From Scybalousia_A sp964639765 (GTDB lineage Bacteria; Bacteroidota; Bacteroidia; Bacteroidales; P3), in assembly GCA_964639765.1 (NCBI GenBank), contig CAZXEN010000024.1, positions 1 to 32,131 of the forward strand: 32,131 bases of DNA. Reading direction: 5' to 3'. Below the pieces are notes generated by a model that was given only the letters and a program-made list of their open reading frames with translations, ran no database searches and was not told where the DNA came from. The position numbers and the translations under genes were made by a program. The first letter of the stretch is position 1. Each line of letters begins with the position of its first letter. Shown here in pieces: positions 8,437-16,413 of this stretch.

Positions 8437-9360
8437 ATGATAGAACTACAGAATGCAGATTCATTTATAGAGGATTTTGAAAAAGTATACAAGAAACGTA
8501 TAACCCGCATACCTTATACAACAAAAGAGGGAGAGAGAAAAACATTGCTTATGTGCAAATGTTTCAAACGATGGATTGCTCTTCCCTATTACTCTGTGGC
8601 TATCTTGGAAAACAAGGTAACAGACAGAAAGACTGCACCTTTCAAGTTGTTTGAGAGTGAGGATAACAATATCATCTCTACAGGAAAAGAGCCTTGGGAA
8701 ATAAGGGACACTATAGGACATAGCCAATATATCTATTCGGATAAAGTACTACCTGTTTTGGATATCAGCAACAAAGAAAACGTATGGGATTTATTCCCTT
8801 CCAATGTAAAAAGAAAGATACGGAAAGCACATAAAAACAGTATACAGGTAGAACACGGCACAAGCAAGAAAATCCTTAACAAGTTTTATCAGGCATACGC
8901 TGTCAGAATGAGAGAAATAGGCGTTATGCCGATGAGTAAATCACTTATTGCCCGCGAATTGCAAACAAAGAACACTGTTGCTTTTGTTGCCACTCTTGAC
9001 AACAAGGTTATAGGAGGAGCAACATTGCACAACATGGACAACAGCTTGTTTTCTAATTCTTTTTTTGCGACAGTAGGGGAGTATAACCACTATTACACTT
9101 CATATATCCTTCATTATTCCATGATTTGTTATGCCAAAGAAAAAAATGGTCGCCGTTATTCTTTTGGAAGAAGCACGAGAGATACTTCGGTTCATAACTA
9201 TAAGAAACATTGGAAAGCAAAGGAATATAATCTTTATTGGTCCTACTCAAAGAAACACAAGAATATAAGGACCAGAAAGATATTCTATACCATCTGGAAG
9301 AAACTTCCTTATTCCCTATCCTCGTTCTTTGGTCCCCTATTATCAAGATATGTGTACTAA
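8437..9360 (+). CDS. FemAB/GNAT-like acyl- or aminoacyl-transferase
   Basis: 307 residues with no signal peptide or membrane segment, so cytoplasmic. The first half has the 'LPYYS' strand (about 50) and 'LFPSNVKRKIRKAHKN' (about 120-138), a pattern of FemAB-like proteins where 'kxRr.irkA' precedes the second acetyltransferase-like fold. The second half has the GNAT-like core 'VAFVATLDNKVIGGATLHNMDNSLFSNSFF' followed by 'YFGRST'-like 'RRYSFGRSTRDTSVHNYKKHWKAKE', again as in FemAB-like proteins. Relatives attach amino acids to peptidoglycan or accompany polysaccharide and exosortase loci, but the exact substrate cannot be read here. It starts 23 bases after lptC and probably ends that operon; repeated hairpin arms follow at 9420. 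Confidence 0.7.
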   Translation: MIELQNADSFIEDFEKVYKKRITRIPYTTKEGERKTLLMCKCFKRWIALPYYSVAILENKVTDRKTAPFKLFESEDNNIISTGKEPWEIRDTIGHSQYIYSDKVLPVLDISNKENVWDLFPSNVKRKIRKAHKNSIQVEHGTSKKILNKFYQAYAVRMREIGVMPMSKSLIARELQTKNTVAFVATLDNKVIGGATLHNMDNSLFSNSFFATVGEYNHYYTSYILHYSMICYAKEKNGRRYSFGRSTRDTSVHNYKKHWKAKEYNLYWSYSKKHKNIRTRKIFYTIWKKLPYSLSSFFGPLLSRYVY

Positions 9361-9629
9361 TTCAGCAATAGTTTTACATATATAAACACAACAAAACCAA
9401 TTGTTTAGGATATTGTCAAAAAAGAGTTGGTTTTTATGGACGAAAATCAACTCTTTTGGGTATGAACATCAAGACTTTTTTCACGAAAACCAACTCTTTT
9501 TTTTGAGAAGTCTTCTTTTTATAAAGCAGGCTGAAAATTAATGCAAAAAAATATGATGATTATAAAATAATTATCCCTAAACAACGTTTCATATTAAATC
9601 AAAAAAACCTTTAAACAAAAATTATAAGA
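9361..9629. other. Gene-free stretch between the transferase and exbB
   Basis: No convincing reading frame is present. The left half holds three related 15-base arms that can form alternative hairpins (see 9420-9504). The right half (about 9505-9629) is very AT-rich and must hold the exbB promoter, but I find no full TAnnTTTG box close to the start at 9630. Confidence 0.5.
9420..9504 (+). terminator. Hairpin arms with two alternative partners, terminator-like
   Basis: Arm A (9420-9434, AAAAGAGTTGGTTTT) can pair with arm B (9443-9457, AAAATCAACTCTTTT; one G-T pair) over a loop of 8 bases, or with arm C (9486-9500, AAAACCAACTCTTTT; perfect), which runs on into four more T. Both are consistent with a rho-independent stop after the transferase gene. 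B and C are near-direct copies (ACGAAAAyCAACTCTTTT) 43 bases apart, which makes the choice between folds possible. A second small pairing exists between AAGACT (9471-9476) and AGTCTT (9509-9514). Confidence 0.6.
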
Positions 9630-10334
9630 ATGTTTTTATCAACTATTTTATTGCAAACGGCCACAGCCACAGCAGAAGCGGTTAATTCTTCTGCACAAGA
9701 AGTTACAACAGAAAGTATAAATATTTGGGAACTTGCAACCAAGGGTGGTTGGATCATGGTAATCCTTGCGTTGCTTTCTGTGTTTGTTATATATCTTTTC
9801 GTGGAAAGATACATAGCTCTTAACAAAGCCCTTAAACAAGATACTACTGTTTTCATGGACAGGGTAAAGGATTGCATTCACAACAACGACCTTCAAGGTG
9901 CCAAGAATATATGTGAAGCAAACGACTCTCCTATCGGCAGAATGATTGGCAAAGGGTTGTCTCGTTTGGGAAGACCTTTGAACGATATCAATCAGGCTGT
10001 GGAGAATGTGGGTAAAATGGAAATAGCAAAAATGGAAAGTGGTGTTTCCATGATGGCTACTATATCCAATCTTGCTCCTTCCATAGGTTTCCTTGGAACA
10101 GTTACAGGTATGGTCAAAGCTTTCTTTGATATGGCTCATGCAGGAAACAATATTGACATACAGATGCTTTCCGGTGGTATATACGAAGCAATGGTAACAA
10201 CCGTAGGAGGTCTTATTGTCGGTCTTATTGCTTCATTCCTTTACAGTCTTATTGTCGGCAGGATAAACAAAATGGTTTTCATTTTGGAATCCCGTACTAT
10301 GGAATTTATGGACCTATTACATGAACCTGCATAA
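9630..10334 (+). CDS. ExbB/TolQ-family proton channel protein
   Basis: 234 residues. It has an N-terminal periplasmic lead, a first membrane helix (about 40-62, WIMVILALLSVFVIYLFVE), a cytoplasmic domain, and two further helices near 140-165 and 187-212. The segment 'MMATISNLAPSIGFLGTVTGMVKAFFDMA' and 'EAMVTTVGGLIVGLIASFLY' are the family signature (MotA/TolQ/ExbB). With ExbD it forms the inner membrane motor that uses the proton gradient to energise TonB. It opens a three-gene set: ExbD follows after 12 bases, TonB one base after that. The order fits ExbB-ExbD-TonB, though TolQ-TolR names are equally possible. Confidence 0.92.
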   Translation: MFLSTILLQTATATAEAVNSSAQEVTTESINIWELATKGGWIMVILALLSVFVIYLFVERYIALNKALKQDTTVFMDRVKDCIHNNDLQGAKNICEANDSPIGRMIGKGLSRLGRPLNDINQAVENVGKMEIAKMESGVSMMATISNLAPSIGFLGTVTGMVKAFFDMAHAGNNIDIQMLSGGIYEAMVTTVGGLIVGLIASFLYSLIVGRINKMVFILESRTMEFMDLLHEPA

Positions 10335-10346
10335 AAAAGAGCGGCT

Positions 10347-10766
10347 ATGTTAGAGAGTAGAAACAAGATAAGTCCTTCTTTCAATTCATCTTCCATGTCG
10401 GATTTGGTGTTTTTGTTGCTAATCTTTTTTATGCTGACATCAACACTTATCAGTCCTAATGCAATAAAACTGCTTCTGCCAAAGAGTTCTTCAGGACAGA
10501 CTATGGCAAAACAAAATGTCACGGTCTCCATAGATGCAGAGGAACATTTCTTTGTGGAAAATCAGCCTAAGACCTTGGAAGAGCTGGAGCCTTTTTTGGC
10601 ACAGTTGTTAAGCAATACAAACGAAGGAACGGTGAAACTGCATTCCGACAAGACAGTACAGGTCCAAAGTGTTGTACATGTCATTGATGCGGTAAATCAT
10701 ATCAACCAGTATAAAGGAACAAAACATAAGGTAATCCTTGCAACCCAAGCACCAAACCAAAAGTAA
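10347..10766 (+). CDS. ExbD/TolR-family protein
   Basis: 139 residues. A short cytoplasmic N-terminus is followed by the single membrane helix 'MSDLVFLLLIFFMLTSTL' (about 17-34) with Asp19 in the conserved place where the family carries its proton-accepting aspartate. The periplasmic part has 'NAIKLLLPKSSSGQ' and a C-terminal alpha/beta domain with 'VQSVVHVIDAVNHI', as in ExbD/TolR. The protein lacks the usual lead of basic residues of some copies, but the length matches. It lies between ExbB and TonB in one operon. Confidence 0.93.
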   Translation: MLESRNKISPSFNSSSMSDLVFLLLIFFMLTSTLISPNAIKLLLPKSSSGQTMAKQNVTVSIDAEEHFFVENQPKTLEELEPFLAQLLSNTNEGTVKLHSDKTVQVQSVVHVIDAVNHINQYKGTKHKVILATQAPNQK

Positions 10767-10767
10767 T

Positions 10768-11496
10768 ATGCATATAGACAAAGAAAATAAAAGGAAACTC
10801 ATTAGCGGAGGAATAACAATCCTATTCCACTTGTTAGTGGTGTTGTTACTTTTGGCTTTTGGCTTGCCTTATCAGGATCCTCCTCCACCAGAACAGGGAG
10901 TGGAGATAAGTTCCGGAGATTTGACTGATGTAGGCAATGCAATGATAGGTGATGCTGGTGGTGATGAAGCAGATGAGCAGCCTTCACAACCAACAGACAA
11001 CGATGAGGAAAGCGTGGTTACTCAGAACGAGAGTAGCCCTATATCTGCCAAACCCAACAAACCTAAGAAGGAAAATGTGAAAAAGGAGAACAAACCGACT
11101 GTTGAAAGCGATGCTTTGTTCCCTGGCAAGAACAAAAACTCAAAAGGCAACGGCAATGGTTCTGGTAGTGGTTATGGCAAAGGGGAAAACGGCACAGGCG
11201 GTGGTGGAACAGGTACAAACACCACAGGAGGTGGTTATTCTTTGAATGGAAGAAATGCCAAATCCCTTCCAAAACCACAGACAAATAAAAATGAGACAGG
11301 TAATGTTGTTGTAGAAATAAAGGTTGATCAAGACGGTGTTGTAAGGGAGGCTCATGCAGGTGCAAAAGGTACAACAATAATGGATGTTAATATTTGGAGA
11401 AAATGCGAGCAGGCTGCACGTAAGGCAAAATTCTCTGCCAAGACAGATGCACCGGAACTGCAACGAGGCACCATAACCTATCACTTTACAAATTAA
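10768..11496 (+). CDS. TonB-family energy-transducing protein
   Basis: 242 residues from the ATG at 10768, one base after the exbD stop. The frame is open to 10738, but that start lies inside exbD and the helix is better placed from 10768. A basic lead precedes the membrane helix (about 11-33), which carries His21, the position of the functionally important His in E. coli TonB. A short proline run (PPPPE) is followed by an acidic stretch (SSGDLTDVGNAMIGDAGGDEADE), a Lys/Asn/Pro linker and a glycine-rich part (GNGSGSGYGKGENGTGGGG). The C-terminal domain (about 175-242) has 'NVVVEIKVDQDGVVREAHAGAKGT' and 'CEQAARKAKFSAK', the TonB/TolA-like fold that contacts outer membrane receptors. The glycine-rich, proline-poor linker differs from the long Pro/Lys linker of enteric TonB. 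Confidence 0.9.
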   Translation: MHIDKENKRKLISGGITILFHLLVVLLLLAFGLPYQDPPPPEQGVEISSGDLTDVGNAMIGDAGGDEADEQPSQPTDNDEESVVTQNESSPISAKPNKPKKENVKKENKPTVESDALFPGKNKNSKGNGNGSGSGYGKGENGTGGGGTGTNTTGGGYSLNGRNAKSLPKPQTNKNETGNVVVEIKVDQDGVVREAHAGAKGTTIMDVNIWRKCEQAARKAKFSAKTDAPELQRGTITYHFTN

Positions 11497-11579
11497 AGCA
11501 ACTGTTTCACTACAACAAAAGAAAACCTAAAAAGCATAATATTGGAATTATTGCATAAAGAATTTCTTTTTATAGACAC

Positions 11580-11600
11580 GAAGATTCTATTCTTCTTTTT
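11580..11600 (+). terminator. Small hairpin with T-run after tonB
   Basis: GAAGA (11580-11584) pairs with TCTTC (11591-11595) over a 6-base loop, followed by TTTTT. The stem is short and AT-rich, so this is a weak call; the stronger stop lies at 11645-11680. Confidence 0.35.
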
Positions 11601-11644
11601 GTAATAGGGAATAACCTTTGAAGAGTTTAGTCTTCTTGTAAGAA

Positions 11645-11680
11645 AAGCGGATACATTCAAACAATGTACCCGCTTGTTTT
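11645..11680. terminator. Bidirectional terminator between tonB and the minus-strand pair
   Basis: AAGCGG and TACATT (11645-11657) pair with AATGTA and CCGCTT (11663-11675) with one A/C mismatch and a 5-base loop. On the plus strand T-rich sequence follows (TTGTTTT), and on the minus strand the mirror TTTTCT follows, so it can end both converging transcripts. Confidence 0.8.
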
Positions 11681-11699
11681 ATGATTAAATCTATTCTTC

Positions 11700-13127
11700 T
11701 TATCTCTCCAGCAGAGAAAGAGGAGAAGTAGCATCTTTAATTTTTTCCTCTATGTCCTTTTTCTTCTTGTTCTTGAAGACTACGTTGAATCCAAAGTAGG
11801 TTGTGATACCACTTGTCTCTGCTATATCCAAGGAAGAAGCAAATGTGGCTCCGCAGTAGAATATATCTCCTAATGAAACCATGACAGAAGGATTGAAGAA
11901 TTTTGAAGCGATGGTGTTACCTACAGATGCTTGTAAAATACCAAGGCTATAGGTGTAAGCCAAAGTAAGAGAGTTTTCCAACTTACCAGCAATCAATCTT
12001 CCTTTGTATAATGCCTGTGCATGCATATTAGGGAAGAAGTTCCAAGAAAATCCTGCATAGAACTTTGTAGGTACTGCTGTGGTGTAACCGCCATTCTTTG
12101 TTGTTTTAAGGTCAAAAGCATTTTTCAAACTGTCTGCCAAATCATTGAAATAATCATCCAAATCATTTCCCATATTGTCATATTGTGTTTCTGCTCCAGC
12201 AAACTCTACTCTTGTGTTTGGATTTGCTGAATGGACATTTATGGAATTGCTTTTCCAGTTGATAAAGCCCAAATCAACAACAGAAGCACTTACTTCCATT
12301 GCATCATTGATTTTATATGTTGCTCCCAAGTCCAAGCCTAAACCTTTGTTTTTGAAAATATTTGAAGGAACGTTTTCAACATCACCAAAATGAGCTCCGC
12401 TGTCATCTCCTTCGAAGGTAGATTTCATATACCAATCTGCGAAAGCATTGGCTGTATTAACCTCAATATTACTTATTGTAGCCATGGTCTCACCGTCAAA
12501 TTCTACAGTGACGTCGGTCTTTTTTGAAGTAATATTCATAAGTCCGAAGTACATTTTAAGGTTTCCTCCGACAGTCAGCTTGTCGTCAATATCTCTTGCA
12601 TATCCAAAAGAAGCTGAAAGGTAGCTTGTAGCATCCAACAGTTTATCTTTAAACACGTTTAATTCTCTGTCTTGGGAATCTGTTCCTCGTGTTATCAAGT
12701 CGAAAAGACCTTTGGAAAAATTAAACCTTGATTCAAGATTCAAAGAAAGATTGAACGATACATGATTGACCTTGCCAAATGTAAAGCCAAAGCCTAACAA
12801 GTCTGTGTTCATACCAAAGCCCACATAGTTGTTGTCTTTAAGCTTGTCTGCAAAGCCATTGAAATCCAATTGTAGAGAATCTGGATATAAAGGATGTTGA
12901 TTTACAAAATCTTTATATTTGAAACCAGATGTATTTACCGATATTCCAAAATGGCTTAAAACAGGTATGGTAATATACAATTTGTTGTTTCCATGATTGG
13001 CAGGATTATATTTTGAAGCCTGCGGAAGAGAGGAAAAATACGTTAATTCTCCTGTCCTTTGCGCTGAAAGAGAAAATGCAAAAGCCACAAAAACCAATCC
13101 TAATATTATTTTCTTTATGTTTTTCAT
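11700..13127 (-). CDS. DUF5723-like outer membrane beta-barrel protein
   Basis: 475 residues with a signal peptide (about 1-23, ending LSAQ). The mature start has 'SSLPQASKYNPANHGNNKLYITIPVLSHFGISVNTSGF', the pattern of the DUF5723 group of Bacteroidetes. Alternating strands suggest a barrel: 'GFGMNTDLLGFGFTFGKVNHVSFNLSL', 'SASFGYARDIDDKLTVGGNLKMYFG', 'GLGLDLGATYKINDAMEVSASVVDLGFINWK'. These repeat the 'D.g..Y....l.....v.dlG.i.W' layout of porin-like families. The tail is charged (KNKKKKDIEEKIKD). It lies 35 bases after the lipoprotein gene on the same strand and is probably in one operon with it. The function is not known; a pairing with the lipoprotein at the outer membrane is an inference. 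Confidence 0.75.
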   Translation of the reverse strand: MKNIKKIILGLVFVAFAFSLSAQRTGELTYFSSLPQASKYNPANHGNNKLYITIPVLSHFGISVNTSGFKYKDFVNQHPLYPDSLQLDFNGFADKLKDNNYVGFGMNTDLLGFGFTFGKVNHVSFNLSLNLESRFNFSKGLFDLITRGTDSQDRELNVFKDKLLDATSYLSASFGYARDIDDKLTVGGNLKMYFGLMNITSKKTDVTVEFDGETMATISNIEVNTANAFADWYMKSTFEGDDSGAHFGDVENVPSNIFKNKGLGLDLGATYKINDAMEVSASVVDLGFINWKSNSINVHSANPNTRVEFAGAETQYDNMGNDLDDYFNDLADSLKNAFDLKTTKNGGYTTAVPTKFYAGFSWNFFPNMHAQALYKGRLIAGKLENSLTLAYTYSLGILQASVGNTIASKFFNPSVMVSLGDIFYCGATFASSLDIAETSGITTYFGFNVVFKNKKKKDIEEKIKDATSPLSLLER

Positions 13128-13162
13128 AACGTTATTCTTTAATTAATTTAATAAGTTTTTTT

Positions 13163-14887
13163 TTAGAAATGTATATCCATTTGTGCTTTCATACCTAATT
13201 TCACTTTCAAAGTATGTTCTTTTTGGAACACGATGTGAGGACGTGCCCCGTCTGTAGCTGTGGCCGTATTCAAAACAGCTTTGATAGCAATCTTAGGTGC
13301 TTTTCTCAACAGTTGATATTTCTCGTTGGAAAGAACTTTTTCCTTATGTTCTTTAGTTGCAGAAACTACTCTGCCCAACGCATTGACATTTGCAGAAGAA
13401 ACAACCAAAGGAGTCTCAAACAGACTATCTACAATATTGTTGTTCTCGTCTTTGATCATAACATTCAAGTCTATTGTTGCAGGGAAGTTGTTTTCAAAAT
13501 CAAATTTCAATACTGCATTATCAAGATAGTCTCCGACACCGTCTTCCTCCTGTAGGAAAGAAAAGTCATCAACGTTGTTTATATTTTCCATGTTGTTTAT
13601 CTGACAAACGATAGGGATTCGTGTCTTGATGTTCAGGTTTATGTATGATTTGCTTGGATATATGAAACTAACGGCTGTGTTATCGTCTTCTACAGAGAAC
13701 AATCCGTTGTACACCAATTTGTTTGGAAGCATTTCCAAGGCTCTTACATCTGCACCTCCCAAATCTTCGTTGGAGATAAATCCGCTTTCCATAGGCTGAG
13801 TTGGGGAAATGGCTTTTATAATGCTTAGTTTAGGCTGATGATCCTTGAACAATGAAATTTTATTGCCTGAACGGTTTTCAGCAAACATGGAAGAAACATC
13901 AAACAGTCCGTTCATTCCTATGTTTGTCTTGTATCTCATCTCCATTGTCATGGATTTCAGGTCAACAGTATTGCTGTCAAACAAATCTTTGAAGCCAGGG
14001 TCATCAAAATAGCTTATCTCAACAGTGTCAGCCAAAAGAAATTCATTGTATCCCATCTTTCCGTATGCCAATTCTATGTCCCATTGATCTCCAAAGGAAA
14101 GAGTGAAATTGAAATCGCAAGAAGCAGGCAAAGTAGTATGATCTGTAGCAGAAAGGTCCAAGAATGCCTTATATTCAAGGTTTACATAGAAATTACCAGA
14201 ACCATCATTCAGTGGATAAATATCAACTCCGTATCCAGCAAAATCTAAAACTGCCTCTGTAGTATGAGCTGGTATTCTAACAACAGTATCCAAGTATTCA
14301 TGATTTGTATTTCTAATGGAATTTGAACGTATCTGGAAATTAATTTCCATTGGCAAATTGCCTACTTGTATTTTCATTATACCATTTTCCAGTATAACGC
14401 TGTCAAACTTTCTTTCTCCTCCGTGAATATCAGGATTGAAAGCATCTATATGAGCATTTGCATCCTGCCAATCAATAAGAGTAACGATATCATTTACTCC
14501 AGGAGTAACTGGCATAGTTTGAAGGTATGATAAATCCATTGATCCGTTATTTAAAACAACAGGATCGGGAGCTACATTGGTTTCAAATGAAGCAAAATCT
14601 TCATTCAAAAGTTCCAAATCCTTATCCAATACCATTATTATAGAATCTTGGTCATCACTGGTTTTTAGAAACTCAACAGTGACTCCGTTTTCTTCATCGG
14701 CTACAGATTCAAAACTAAAGAAATCGCTAAGTTTAAATTCTGTAGATATGATGTTGTTTTCCAAAGATGGATTGATGTGTGTCTCTGCTACTCTGTCCAT
14801 ATCAAAATCATCTTCATTTACGCAAGCCACCATTCCTATTACTGTAACGAAAGCCAGCATTACCAACAAATACTTTTTTCTTTTCAT
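13163..14887 (-). CDS. Large lipoprotein of unknown function, paired with the barrel protein
   Basis: 574 residues with a lipoprotein signal (GMVAC, Cys22). I do not recognise a named domain. The body is acidic and strand-rich, with several segments that look like beta-sandwich repeats (for example 'VDIYPLNDGSGNFYVNLEYKAFLDLSA', 'VELAYGKMGYNEFLL'-like 'IELAYGKMGYNEFLLADTVEISYFDD'). It ends 'HTLKVKLGMKAQMDIHF', a barrel-like final strand with terminal Phe, unusual for a soluble lipoprotein. This gene comes first in the minus-strand pair and the barrel gene follows after 35 bases. A -7 box lies upstream at 14942-14935. Confidence 0.75.
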   Translation of the reverse strand: MKRKKYLLVMLAFVTVIGMVACVNEDDFDMDRVAETHINPSLENNIISTEFKLSDFFSFESVADEENGVTVEFLKTSDDQDSIIMVLDKDLELLNEDFASFETNVAPDPVVLNNGSMDLSYLQTMPVTPGVNDIVTLIDWQDANAHIDAFNPDIHGGERKFDSVILENGIMKIQVGNLPMEINFQIRSNSIRNTNHEYLDTVVRIPAHTTEAVLDFAGYGVDIYPLNDGSGNFYVNLEYKAFLDLSATDHTTLPASCDFNFTLSFGDQWDIELAYGKMGYNEFLLADTVEISYFDDPGFKDLFDSNTVDLKSMTMEMRYKTNIGMNGLFDVSSMFAENRSGNKISLFKDHQPKLSIIKAISPTQPMESGFISNEDLGGADVRALEMLPNKLVYNGLFSVEDDNTAVSFIYPSKSYINLNIKTRIPIVCQINNMENINNVDDFSFLQEEDGVGDYLDNAVLKFDFENNFPATIDLNVMIKDENNNIVDSLFETPLVVSSANVNALGRVVSATKEHKEKVLSNEKYQLLRKAPKIAIKAVLNTATATDGARPHIVFQKEHTLKVKLGMKAQMDIHF

Positions 14888-14934
14888 GTGAATCTTTTAT
14901 TAGGTTAATAATATGTTCAGTATAATACAAGCTG

Positions 14935-14942
14935 CAAATATA
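14935..14942 (-). promoter_or_regulatory. Promoter -7 box for the lipoprotein/barrel pair
   Basis: The minus strand reads TATATTTG, matching TAnnTTTG, 48 bases before the ATG at 14887. At the -33 distance the sequence is CTTG, only a partial match. Confidence 0.5.
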
Positions 14943-15026
14943 CACATTTATTTTAATATACAAGTAAAATCATAAAAAAAATCACTTTTTTTCGGTGTTT
15001 TTCTGTCATATATCCTATTTTTTTGA

Positions 15027-15034
15027 TAATTTTG
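15027..15034 (+). promoter_or_regulatory. Promoter -7 box for the fusion gene
   Basis: TAATTTTG lies 22 bases before the ATG at 15056. The expected -33 position has TTCTG, a partial match. This box and the minus-strand one at 14935 form a divergent pair. Confidence 0.55.
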
Positions 15035-15055
15035 CAATCATAAATTCTTAATTTT

Positions 15056-16369
15056 ATGGCAAGAAAACGTACGGCTAATGAACTCTTGAGAAGATATCTG
15101 ACTTTTGTTGTAGCGCTGTTCATCATGGCTTTTGGCCGGGCTTTAACTATTAGGGCGAATCTTGGTTCGTCTCCTTCTACTTGTCCTCCTTATGTTCTTA
15201 GCCTTATTCCAAATTCTCCGCTTACTATTGGAGAATACACAATGATAATGCATGCTCTTTTTACTTTTATCCAATACCTTTTGCTTAGAAAAGATTTTCA
15301 GCGAATACAAATTCTTCAAGTCTTTGTTGGTGTTGCTTTTGGTTGGTTTATGGATATTGCCATGCAACTGACAGAAGTGTTTTCTCCAACGGTGGAATGG
15401 ATGGATTTTGTTGTGCTGGTTATAGGTTGTGCTTTGATAGCTGTGGGAATTGTCATAGAGGTTAAATGTGATGTCTTGATTTTGGCTGTTGAAGGTTTGG
15501 CTCTTGCTATCACAAAAAAAATAAAAGGCAACTTTGGACGGGTAAAAATTTGGACTGATATTGCTTTTGTTGTTTTGTCTATAATAATAATGTATGCTGT
15601 CTTTGGAGCATGGAATTGGAAGATAGTGGGTGTAGGAACTTTGATAGCAATGTTTCTTGTCGGATTTCTTGTCGGAGAATTTACTCCTTACTTTAAATGG
15701 GTTAAACGTATATTCAGAGACCCTAAGAAGTTTGCAGACAAAAGCAGTTCAATGGAAGGGAAACCTCTTGTTATTACTATTTCACGTCAATATGGAGCTG
15801 GAGGAAGAGTAATTGGAGAAAAACTGTCCAAGCAACTTGGAATAAAACTTGTTGATGATGAAATAATAGACATCACCGCAGAAGTATTAGGCTATGATGA
15901 GGAATATGTTCGTCAGACAGAGCAGACATTAACCAGCTATCAGATGCTGCAAAAGATGTTTACCTACAACACAGTGCCTAAATCTTTCAGGTTCTCTTCA
16001 GATGACGAGATATTCCGTTCCCAGAAGAAAATCATAAAACGTTTAGCGGAAAAAGAATCTTGTATAATTATAGGCCGTTGTGCGAACTGGGTGCTTAGAC
16101 ACAGGGAGAATTGTATAAAGATATTCGTCTATTCATCTTTGGAACGTGCTGTTAAACGTATAGCAAAAGCAAGCGGTCAGGAAGAAGATACTCTTCCACA
16201 AAAAATACAGAGAGTTAATAAAGCCCGTGCAAATCACTACAAACAATATACATCTCATCAGTGGGAAGAATCCTCTCAATACGACTTTATGATAAACACT
16301 ACGAACATTTCAACAGACCAAGCGGTGAAAGCAATCATTGATTTTATTGAAAACAGAAAGCAGAAGTAA
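15056..16369 (+). CDS. YczE/YitT-like membrane domain fused to cytidylate-kinase-like domain
   Basis: 437 residues. The N-terminal 215 residues contain five or six membrane helices with 'FGRALTIRANLGSSPSTCPPYVLS' (27-49), the pattern of YczE/YitT-type membrane proteins ('G.aL...a.lG..P'). A short charged linker (216-236, VKRIFRDPKKFADKSS) leads into a soluble domain (237-437). This opens with 'VITISRQYGAGGRVIGEKLSKQLG', a P-loop variant (SRQYGAGGRVIG, 243-254) typical of the cytidylate-kinase-like (Cytidylate_kin2) group, then 'CIIIGRCANWVLRHREN' and 'RVNKARANHYKQYT', where CMP-kinase-like proteins place lid residues. The kinase should lie on the cytoplasmic face. The substrate of either half is unknown. 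The frame is continuous through the junction, so this is a true fusion unless there is a sequencing error. Confidence 0.82.
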   Translation: MARKRTANELLRRYLTFVVALFIMAFGRALTIRANLGSSPSTCPPYVLSLIPNSPLTIGEYTMIMHALFTFIQYLLLRKDFQRIQILQVFVGVAFGWFMDIAMQLTEVFSPTVEWMDFVVLVIGCALIAVGIVIEVKCDVLILAVEGLALAITKKIKGNFGRVKIWTDIAFVVLSIIIMYAVFGAWNWKIVGVGTLIAMFLVGFLVGEFTPYFKWVKRIFRDPKKFADKSSSMEGKPLVITISRQYGAGGRVIGEKLSKQLGIKLVDDEIIDITAEVLGYDEEYVRQTEQTLTSYQMLQKMFTYNTVPKSFRFSSDDEIFRSQKKIIKRLAEKESCIIIGRCANWVLRHRENCIKIFVYSSLERAVKRIAKASGQEEDTLPQKIQRVNKARANHYKQYTSHQWEESSQYDFMINTTNISTDQAVKAIIDFIENRKQK

Positions 16370-16388
16370 AAAACACTTCTGCCTTTTT
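16360..16388. terminator. Terminator overlapping the fusion gene's stop
   Basis: GCAGAAGT (16360-16367) pairs perfectly with ACTTCTGC (16375-16382) over a 7-base loop, followed by CTTTTT. The TAA stop (16367-16369) lies in the stem and loop. The A-run in the loop and the preceding AAAG make it usable also for the converging heptose kinase transcript. Confidence 0.8.
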
Positions 16389-16413
16389 GCTGTTATAATA
16401 TATGTATATCTTT

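Noticed and set aside
9648..10139. 163-codon open frame on the minus strand
   Set aside because: Shadow of the well-supported ExbB gene, without recognisable domains.
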